Shown: piece by piece, positions 55,322-64,000 of the stretch
Layout: every line of letters begins with the position of its first letter
Position numbering within the stretch: position 1 is the first letter of the stretch
NCBI RefSeq assembly: GCF_021155765.1
Contig: NC_060108.1
Coordinates: 19,059,025-19,123,024, forward strand
Reading direction: 5' to 3'
From: Diprion similis
Lineage: Eukaryota; Arthropoda; Insecta; Hymenoptera; Diprionidae
Length of the DNA: 64,000 bases
Notes under the pieces: model-generated
Database searches by the model: none
Told to the model about the DNA's origin: nothing
What the model saw: the letters and a program-made list of their open reading frames with translations, nothing else
Translations under genes and position numbers: made by a program

Positions 55322-58300
55322 GCCGCTCAGTTTTCCCCCGTCAACCTCTGCAGCGTTTACTCGAGTCGTAAATCGACTCGTCGGAATCCGATAAAATGGT
55401 AGGTATTTAACGTCCGAACGGAAGACACGGGTCACGTTTGAGTCGATGACAAAATAGTAGCCCATTAAAAGCCGAGATTATCGCTTTGAAATGAAAAAAA
55501 TGTCACCCTTTTGCCTTCGAGTTGATCGTAAACACAAGTTATGCCAACCTTTCGGCGTCTAAGGTAATTAAAGTATTAATAAGATGCCTTTACAATACGG
55601 TAGCTCTGCCTTACACTCTAATCTCTTTTTCGTCTACCGACATCTGTCTTCTTCCACATCGAGATGACTTGGGATTATCATCTTATTTAGAGATATATCT
55701 TGAATGAAAACGTCTCGAGTGATCAGATTTGTGCAAAGTTGTCGTAAGGTATTCGTTGTAACAGTTGGGATTGGAAGTGTTGAAAGGTGAATACTTGGAT
55801 CTGAATTGAAAATCTTTTCCAAAATTTAAAATCTGCGAATAATTTTGAGGCGTGATTATATTCTGAAATGTTGAATTTACAATAATGTTTCTTTTTTCCT
55901 GAATTTTTGTGATTCCGAGTCACCGACTTCCGCGATTTCCATTATTTTAATTACTCTATCACTTTTACTTTGTTCGCGATTACATAGTTTGCGTAAATTC
56001 ACATATATATACTTACGTGATGCAAAGTTAAAAATTACTCTAGATTTTTTCTTTTCTTCTCTATCATCAAGAATGTGATAGCATAAATCTACAACTAGAT
56101 ATGGAATTGAGAGAGATGAAATCCTGAATGTCCTCCGGATCTTCGTGACCGGATCTCCAGACGATGACGTGGTTAGCGCATTCGGATCGTGACGTTGAAC
56201 AATTATATCCGCAATTACGTCTGCTGCGCAGGTACATAGTTAGAAATAGTGACATTGTTAGGTATAACAGACTTTATATATAATATATATATATATGTAC
56301 ATACATAGGTATATATCTATGTATGTATATAAATACATAAAGTTACGTAGTTGGATATATTCCGCAAGGTATGAGCTTCGTCGTCGCGGTCGCGGCCACC
56401 GCCGAGCCGCTCGTTCCAGACCGCCGAGAGACAGGAGAGCGACAACTTGTCCGGAGTGTGTTCACGATTCCGACCTCGTTGACCCCGACCACCATAAATT
56501 CCATGTCATCGGTTGTCATAGGGCAATTTTTTTATTTACCTTTTTATAGCCGCGAAATAATGTTCGTCCCTATCCTACTCCTCGTGTTATAACGCTTTAT
56601 TATCTTGCGTTCGGTGCTACGGATAGACGTTGAGAATATTTCGAAACTCTACACCGAGTTCAAGATAGCCGATGGCTACGTAGAATTGGTCGGAAATTAA
56701 TATATCCGAGACATTTTACAAGATTTCGACGAAGACTCGATTTGTTCCAGTTTTTTTCCCCTTTTTTTTTACAAAATCCGAAAAACTTTCTGTACAGGCG
56801 TAAAATCATCTTCAAAACGGTACGCAAATATTCGTTAATATATCTCGATTTCAATTTATTGGCATGGATTTAAAGCAAGATGTAAACGAATGATCGAATA
56901 TATTGTAGCGATCAAGAAAAAGTTGCGTTTTTTTAATTTTTCTACCTACGTACATTTGGGTGGTCGGTAAATGGAAGATCATGTTGAGTGGTCATAAATT
57001 GGCTCCAAATGTAGAAAAAAATTGTTCTCCAATTTTTTCAGATTTTTATTCCCAACCGTTAGTTTCCCTGTAGATCGTACATTCCACACCAGTCGTGGGT
57101 GTTTTAATTTAGAATATTATTTTTTAATCATTTTTCAAGATCTATAAAACGTCGTATTTGATACTTTTTTTTAATCTTCGCTGAATTTTGAATCGTCATT
57201 ATTGTCGATTGTATAGAAAGGAGATGTGCGGGGAATTTCATTTTAGTGCTCAAGAATTATATAAGTACAAACAAAGGCCAGCAGGGAGACGCGGGGATCG
57301 AAATAAAAATTTGAAAAAAACTAAAGTCTTCATTTTTTTATACTTAAAGCCAATCTACGACCATCTAGCATTGAAATTCCCCCAAAAAAAAACCATTCAA
57401 CGACCGCCCTAATGTACATGACATATGTAGTTTATGTAACATTATACGTATGTCGTATTATACACGTATACCGATGCTCCGGAAGCCTAGCTGTAGGTAG
57501 TAATATTTCGCTTGAGGTTTATACCGCCGATCGTTCACCTCCGTAAAGCATTGAGAGGGTTAATAAAATACTGTATGGTAAAAATACTCGTATATAGGCA
57601 ATAAGGATTCACCGCGGGTGTGCAGAGCGGTAAAGTCTTATGGTAGCTCGGTGTCTCTGCAGCCACATAGACATGGCAGCGTATACGTGCGAATACACAC
57701 TTCGTATCGCCTTAGTCGCGCTGCTCGCAGAAGCCAGAGATAATGTATTTTATACAATATAATACAATCTGTTAAACCTTTCGCCGTCCGTGACATGTGC
57801 CGCTTACTTTCGGACTTCATTCCTGCGTCCAATCAGTCCTCTGCAAACAGCGAAGCCCCTCCTTGCTTGATCATACTTAACGGATAGACAAATCTAAGTT
57901 GCGTGTACATTTAGTCACAATCACAAAAGATGACTTTCTAACACCGAAACGTAAAGTCATCTGGCACATCATACTAACGTTATATTTCACGTATATCCGA
58001 CCATTTGGTTAGCGCGTTTACAAATATTTAGAATTCAAACTAAAAACTTATGTTTATCAAAATGAATTATATGATCATATTGCTCAGAGATAGTTTAGCT
58101 TCTTATTAGTGAAAGAGTTTTTGGAATCTGTTCAATAGTTCGAGAGATAAGCCCTTACATACGAACACACAAAGTTTATGTATTTATAATATTAGTATAG
58201 ATTATAGATGTATCTTCGAGACAAAAAGGGTGCGGAAGGTGAATTATTCAGCACCTATATATCGATCTCGGGTCACGCTTTTATGCACGTATAATATACA

Positions 58301-58793
58301 TGCGATATTCTTGCCGCCCACATGACGTTGCTGATGCTGCTGCAGGGGCGTCGATGTCTTTAGTGCCGATTTTACAGCGGATCAATCCTGCGATTTTATT
58401 CATTTATTTATTCGCGTCTTTCACATCGGGGTCATTGAATATGAATATCTCGAATAAATTTTTCACTACTGCGGTGACATAATACACCGTTTAAATGATA
58501 AAATCATTAATTTACATGAATTATTATAGTTTTTATATCAACAGATGCACGCGCTTCAATATCAGTCGAATGTTTATCGGTTATGTTAACAGCTCGCGTA
58601 TTCAAACTATTCAGCCATTCATCGATGGCGAAATATTTTCAAAAGTTTTTCTCATTTCCGGGTTAATTTGATTTTGTTTTTTGTCACGGTATCAACTTTC
58701 CACTTATCTCCACTTCCGTTTCAATTGTATGGAACCTAGCGCTGTTGCGAAATTGAAGTAATGGTGTAGTCACAGTACTGACGGAACCATTGA

Positions 58794-58816
58794 ATATATA
58801 TATATATATATATATG
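58794..58816. repeat. (TA)n microsatellite
   Basis: Alternating TA over about 23 bases in non-coding DNA. Confidence 0.85.
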
Positions 58817-58914
58817 TATTCGATACATCAGTAACACGTAGAGTGAGTAAAGGTTTTGTTGTTGGTGTGTACAATAGTTGATTGTTTTATTCATTCAATT
58901 ACTCGGGTAGTAAA

Positions 58915-59110
58915 TCAGGCCGCGATTTCGCGGTGTACTTCAGCGCGAAGTAGTCGCGTCGCAGGTGCGCGCTAGGCTGTCGCGGGTCTTTTGAACCCAG
59001 CGTAACAAATTCGCGCGCGGTTCTCTCGTTTCCATAAACAGACGAAGAAAGTGCATTCCTATAGTTGCGCGGGCGAGACTCGTTGGGTACGGTCGGTTCT
59101 TTGGCGAGAA
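58915..59110. promoter_or_regulatory. CpG-rich patch, possible promoter or first exon
   Basis: About 200 bases dense in CG dinucleotides (gcgcgaagtagtcgcgtcgc, attcgcgcgcggtt, gcgcgggcgagac) within AT-rich DNA. It is followed by a short plus-strand frame of no known family. It could be a promoter or a first exon of a gene outside the window. This rests on composition alone. Confidence 0.25.
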
Positions 59111-60452
59111 AAAATTATGCTAAGCCACCTGCGTCGCTCCGCAGTCAGTCGAAACTTAACCGTATGTTAATGTTAATGCGTCTTATGAACTGTTGCAAAT
59201 TTCCTCCTGACGTCATCGACGTCAAGAACAAGTTTCCTACATACGTACAAAGATTAAAAAGATTTCAAAATTTCATCTTCAATAAGGAACCAAGAAAAAA
59301 AAAAAAAAAAAGAGAAAACTGAGAACAAGTCATAATGTATACCTGTTTACGAGTGCTTAAAAGTGATCTCGGTTATTTATCACGATAAAAACAAAACATA
59401 AAACGGGCATGAAAACACTCGAGAGATGAAGTAATCGAAATAGAGAAGAGGGAAAAGAAAAAATCGACTGGATCACTTGTAGTGACGTACTACGGTATAG
59501 ATGGAAAAACGGTTCAATTCGAAAAGTTGCGGCTCGTATACATATACTATCGGACTGATCAGGTAACAAGGAGCCATCCGGACCATAACCATGGATCAAC
59601 ACCCTGGGGCTCGCCGTTGCAGGGCTGTTCACGTATGTGTATGTGTATGTAAATAGCCGGTAGATGTACACGTCTACAATCCTCGGCCTTTCCCTCCTCC
59701 CCCTCAGACGCCTCGCCCCCCTGGTTCAGGATTCAGGATGTTCCTCCTGGTCCCGGGTGGACAGAGACAACAACGGACATGCCGGGGGAGTGTGGCTCGC
59801 GACGACATCGGCCCGATCCCAGTCCTGGCACATTTTTATGTGCACCTTACGCAATAACTATAACTCCCCTCCGACCCGGCCTCCTTTTCTCTCTTATTTC
59901 CGAGCTCCGATCGGACCGACAACTTGTTGTCCGAGGAGGTAGGTGTACTCGACGATAATTAGGTGACTCCGTTTCTTCACGTTTTCTCATCTCTCCGCCT
60001 GCGTGCTTTCTCCTCTTCGGCAGCATTACGTGCAAGTATATGTACATTGTACAGTAACGATAGGGGAGGATGCTGCGGCAGACATGTGGCTAGAAAATCG
60101 CACGGTCAACTAAGATTGTTGCATGGTACTAATTTATACTCGCATTTCATGGTCTTCTGGCTGTTTTTCGACGAAAAGCGGGGTCTTTGGGGCGTCCACT
60201 TTATTGGGTTAGAATTCCTCTCTCTATTTCTGATCCGTCAACACCGTCTTTATGGCAATTCGGAATACGTTGTTGTTATACCTGTAAAAAAGGTGAATTT
60301 TCTTATACATCGTTTGTATTACCACTGTGACGGACTTGTATCTTTATTTTTAATGAGCAGGTGATGTAGATGTAGCTTTGACGACCCCCTTTAAATGCTG
60401 TCTTTTCTTCGCTTTTCTTAAACTATTGCATTTCCTTGCGAGAGACTCGTGC

Positions 60453-60469
60453 GGGGGGGGGGGGGGGGG
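60453..60469 (+). repeat. 17-base G homopolymer
   Basis: An uninterrupted G run of about 17 bases on the plus strand in non-coding DNA. Confidence 0.9.
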
Positions 60470-61257
60470 AGGCCTACGATTGATATAATCCAATTAAACC
60501 CTTCCTTGCAGCGTTGATTAAGAGTTGTCTTCTCATCTCCCTACGAGTCTTGCATCGCCAGTCAACATTCGATCTGGTCAGTCACCAAACCTGAAAGTGA
60601 GACTCAGGAAACCATCTATAGTGTGGAATTTTTGCACAATTAGGTCATAAAATATCTTAGTATTTACAAAGGCGAAGCAACGTTATAGTCACCCTTAAAT
60701 TCTGATACTTATTAGCTTCACCGAGGGCTTTATTTGTTATATATCAACGTCACACATGCGTGCCCATACTGCGCTTAATATAACGCCCGGCTGGCGAATC
60801 ACGTGGTTACGACAAACGTGAACAGTTGTGTGTAGGTGTTGCAAATTTCGCAGATCGCTATTACACTGTCACGCTGTGGGTCGACCTCGATTTCAACTTC
60901 GCTACATGACGGGTTCTCTACCGATTCTGGTATGCAATACCACTGATTGATGATTCCTCAATTCTGAGTACCAAGAATTTTTTACTTTTCACTCTCAGTA
61001 TTAAAGTGAAATTTTGTTGTCATAGTTTCAACACCTGCGGGGGGTAAAAGAGCGTCAAAAATTAAATTCTAAAACAGCAGAGGCATCGTTTGTCAACTTT
61101 TGAATAACAAGTTCATTCTGCCTCTGCAGCATATTATTGGCATGCAATTAATTTCTGCTCGGAGGATTAATGTGTCGATACTTATAATTCGTTCGATCGG
61201 TGTGAACGCGCCTTACTGCAGCGCTGGCACAAGCTGTTCTCTTCCATTTTCATTCGG

Positions 61258-61278
61258 CCTCTCTCTCTCTCTCTCTCT
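61258..61278. repeat. (CT)n microsatellite
   Basis: Alternating CT over about 21 bases. It may act as a GAGA-type site on the minus strand, but nothing else supports that. Confidence 0.8.
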
Positions 61279-63598
61279 TGAATAGTGAGTTATCACTGCG
61301 CTCTTATAGAATACGAGCGAATCGGTTATGGGTTATGGCGTTGGTCCGCGTCATCGGGGTGGTCCATGTTTCAACACTGGCTAACTGCGACACGACGTTC
61401 TGCCATATCTGGCTTTACTCTGACGCTGATCAATTGCAGTTGACCAGAACAAGTTAATGCCCACCATAATCCACGGCTAGGAAAAAACTCGCCGAAATAC
61501 GTGACGCAGCTGTTGCTGTTAGTTATAGACGCAGTAAAATAGTCAAAGAATTCCTGATTCATCATCAATGAACTTTTCGAAATACCTATTCAATCGCTTT
61601 TGACGAGATTCACGGAGTGCAAATGGATAAGCGTTGATTCGTTTAAACAACGTATTTTCCGTGGCGAATATAGACATTGTTATCGATGTTGTTAATTTCC
61701 GCTTGAAGCTGTTACAGACGCGTTTGCGGTCGATAATTACGAGCCCCGCAATATTTCCCTGAGTAACTGATAATAATCGGTGCAAAGGTCACTCAGAGAC
61801 ATAATCTATAATTACATCAGCTGTAGTCACACACGATTACAATTCCTACGCTTGCTTGCTTGCCAGCTTGCCAGGTTGCTGCAGGCGCGGAGAGGCGACC
61901 GCGTCACCGACGCGACGTGCCCGCAGGTTGGTTGCAGCAACCAGGTTAGCGTCCCGGGGATCCAGGAAACACGTCGGTCCAGTCGGGGAATGGGATGAAA
62001 GGGGAAAAAAAACAATATAACAAATAAAAAACAGACCCTCAGGCGCATACAATTAATGAACGATATTATTCAATGAAATATCGTTCCACCGTTTACAGGG
62101 TGGTTAAACCGCTGGAAATGCTATATAATCGTATGGAAGTAGTCACATTGCAAGCATTATTCATTTTTTGATATGGTTTTATTTCGATGTTTTTTTACTT
62201 GGGAATTCAATGAATCTTTGATAAACTCACCTGCGGCACTCGGCTTGTTATTACGTAATTTACAGAATTTTCGGAATGAAGAGAACCTGCAATAGTTAAG
62301 GGTCATTCACATTTTGAATTTGAGATGCAGTCAATAGGAATTCTTTTTTACAAGCATCATCGATTTTTCAAGCTTTATGGAAGTACATATTTTGGAGAAA
62401 TCGTCTGAATTAGTCACTGCAAAAAATTTTACATCAACATTTGGAAATCGGTATAAAAATATATTCGAGACTAATTAAAATTGTTTAAAGTCTGTTCGAA
62501 TGAAGTATGTAACACTAACCAAAAAAAGTTGTGCATCCGAATATGGACCAACAGCAACTCCCGCATCTGCATATCTGGGATCGTTCTTATCTGGATGAAA
62601 ATGTTCCGGTGTTGCACTCTTCTTTTCATTTGATCCTCACCTTTGAAAAAGCCGACCGCGAAACTGCAGCATTGCGACTTCCAAAATTAGGCAGGTATTC
62701 TCCAAGGATCTCATGACAGAGTTGGAGGCTCATATATAAGGGATTCCGAAATTTGAAACAATTTCTTTCCTGGTCACGGTTTCACGTCGCGACGCCGTTA
62801 CTCGTAGGTATCCTAATCTATATAACCTAGGTAGAAAACTCTATGATCACCATAACCAGTACGAGGATTGAGGGATAAAGGGAGTTTTCCCGATGCTAGG
62901 AAACTCATTTTTATTTGTTCATGCTTCGAGGCTTTAAGCACCTGTCGACGCTTCGAACTAATGCAAATAAGTTGGAACATTTGTGTGTCAACGACAAACG
63001 ATTTCCAACATAGCTTTCAACGCTCTCGAATCACGTACTTCTGACACCGAGGTTTGGGGTGGGGGTGAAAACTTTTAAAGATCAATATTTGGATTGGTCG
63101 ATATGTCGAAATTTAAAACATGCGAAAATAAAGTAATGAAAAATGAATTGTCGAAAGTCTTGATTTTCCGAATACTGGTCAGTGACATTTTCGGAATTCA
63201 AGATTTCGAACAATTCATCTTTCGTTATTCTATTTTCGCATGTATGAAATTTCTACATATCAGACATTCCAAATATTGATCCTTCCAAGTTTTGACCCCC
63301 GCCCCAAGTTTGGAAGAAAGACCAACCATCAGGGGCTGGGTACCCCGCCGACCGGCGACCGGCTTTATACCGCAGGTGCAAATACTCGTTATGGCCATTA
63401 TCTTGTCCACTTGTATTGAGCAGTTCGCGGGGCGAGTGGGTGACCGACAATCGCGTGTCGGTGTGTGACTGTGTATATGATACAAGCTCGCGGGAGACGT
63501 TGGCGCCACCGTGGCGGCACCCAGCGGTGTGTTTCACCAAGAGCCTGATCGAGGAGACTCTTGAAGCGAGTGAGCGAGGAAGGGGAAATAAAAGAGAT

Positions 63599-63624
63599 CC
63601 AGCATCCAGCATCCAGCATCCAGC
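63599..63624. repeat. (CCAGCAT)n short tandem repeat
   Basis: Three exact CCAGCAT units and a partial fourth. Confidence 0.85.
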
Positions 63625-63815
63625 GCCAGCACCGCGGACCGTGAACCACTCTGCATGCACACACACACGCGATACTCACGCACACTGGAGCACGTGGAGA
63701 TCAAGAGAGACGGAAGAGATCTTTGTACAGCGCGCGGTCCTCTTATTAAATCACTAGTATAAAACTATAACGTTATGGTTATTATTTCCTCCGCTAGTAT
63801 GGTACATGTGCAGAC

Positions 63816-63842
63816 ATGTGTGTGCGCGTGTGTGTGTGTGTA
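63816..63842. repeat. (TG)n microsatellite
   Basis: A TG-repeat run interrupted by a short CGCG, about 27 bases long. Confidence 0.85.
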
Positions 63843-64000
63843 TCTGCACGTGTGGTATGCGAAGCTCTGAGCAATCGGAACGGCGCACGCGACTCTTTAT
63901 TTCTTCGTGAGGATGGGGGGAAAGAGAGGGTGAGAGGGGGAGAGAACGATAATCCACACAGGCCGTGATTATTGTATATAGGAATGATATTACGACGCGC

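Larger units (their letters stand above)
52001..58900. other. Non-coding accessory region with simple repeats
   Basis: No recognisable gene. It contains pyrimidine, AT and TATG-type repeats, a G tract and a C tract, and a CpG-rich patch at 56370-56500 that is open on the plus strand. Short frames throughout overlap on both strands and resemble no family I know. Confidence 0.5.
58901..64000. other. Non-coding end of the window
   Basis: Apart from the CpG-rich patch and simple repeats, I see no gene. The many open frames near 59357-60364, 61780-62052 and 63225-63757 overlap on both strands, have no recognisable domains, and look like chance frames in moderately GC-rich DNA. Confidence 0.5.

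Noticed and set aside
59357-60364. Overlapping frames of 85-133 codons on both strands
   Set aside because: Mutually overlapping, no known motif, and no phase-compatible splicing pattern. Regarded as chance frames.
63225-63757. Several overlapping frames of 94-137 codons on both strands
   Set aside because: They lie over short tandem repeats (CCAGCAT, CA/TG) that keep several frames open at once. No protein family is suggested.

Overview
This is a 64 kb stretch of animal nuclear DNA, most likely from an insect. It is AT-rich, its genes are split by introns with GT-AG borders, and its five recognisable proteins are closest in wording to insect orthologues. I suspect a hymenopteran (sawfly- or bee-like) because the ROCK coiled coil reads like that group and CpG is not depleted, but this is an inference. 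I see no bacterial operon, CRISPR array, tRNA, rRNA or intact autonomous transposon.

Layout. (1) 497-16927, plus strand: schwannomin-interacting protein 1 (Schip1), 11 coding exons, 865 residues. A second candidate promoter and first exon at 10411 would give a 343-residue short form. (2) 16928-26631: a convergent gap with 3' UTRs and AT-rich DNA. (3) 26632-33098, minus strand: Rho-associated kinase (Rok/ROCK), 10 coding exons, 1343 residues. (4) 33099-35668: divergent promoter region. (5) 35669-37987, plus strand: a BTB-BACK-PHR protein of the BTBD1/2/3/6 family, 4 exons, 552 residues. (6) 37988-40446: convergent gap. (7) 40447-44085, minus strand: protein O-mannosyltransferase 1 (Pomt1, fly rotated abdomen), 7 exons, 787 residues, with one GC-AG intron. 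(8) 44086-45373: divergent promoter region. (9) 45374-47824, plus strand: WRNIP1, 5 exons, 573 residues. (10) 47825-64000: about 16 kb with no recognisable coding sequence. It holds simple repeats, three long G/C homopolymers, CpG-rich patches and one possible 5' UTR exon, and may be the upstream part of a gene beyond the window.

All exon borders were placed by hand from splice signals, reading-frame phase and family similarity. In each of the five genes the exons sum to an exact multiple of three and end in a stop. The strands alternate plus/minus/plus/minus/plus, so there are two head-to-head and two tail-to-tail pairs. Schip1 and ROCK both act on the cortical cytoskeleton; otherwise the neighbours share no obvious pathway.

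I found no clearly new biological system. The best leads are the alternative architecture of Schip1 (internal promoter with a DR5 receptor-type element, possible early terminal exon, possible poison exon, NAGNAG acceptor), the GC-AG intron and hairpin-type element in Pomt1, and the unexplained final 16 kb.
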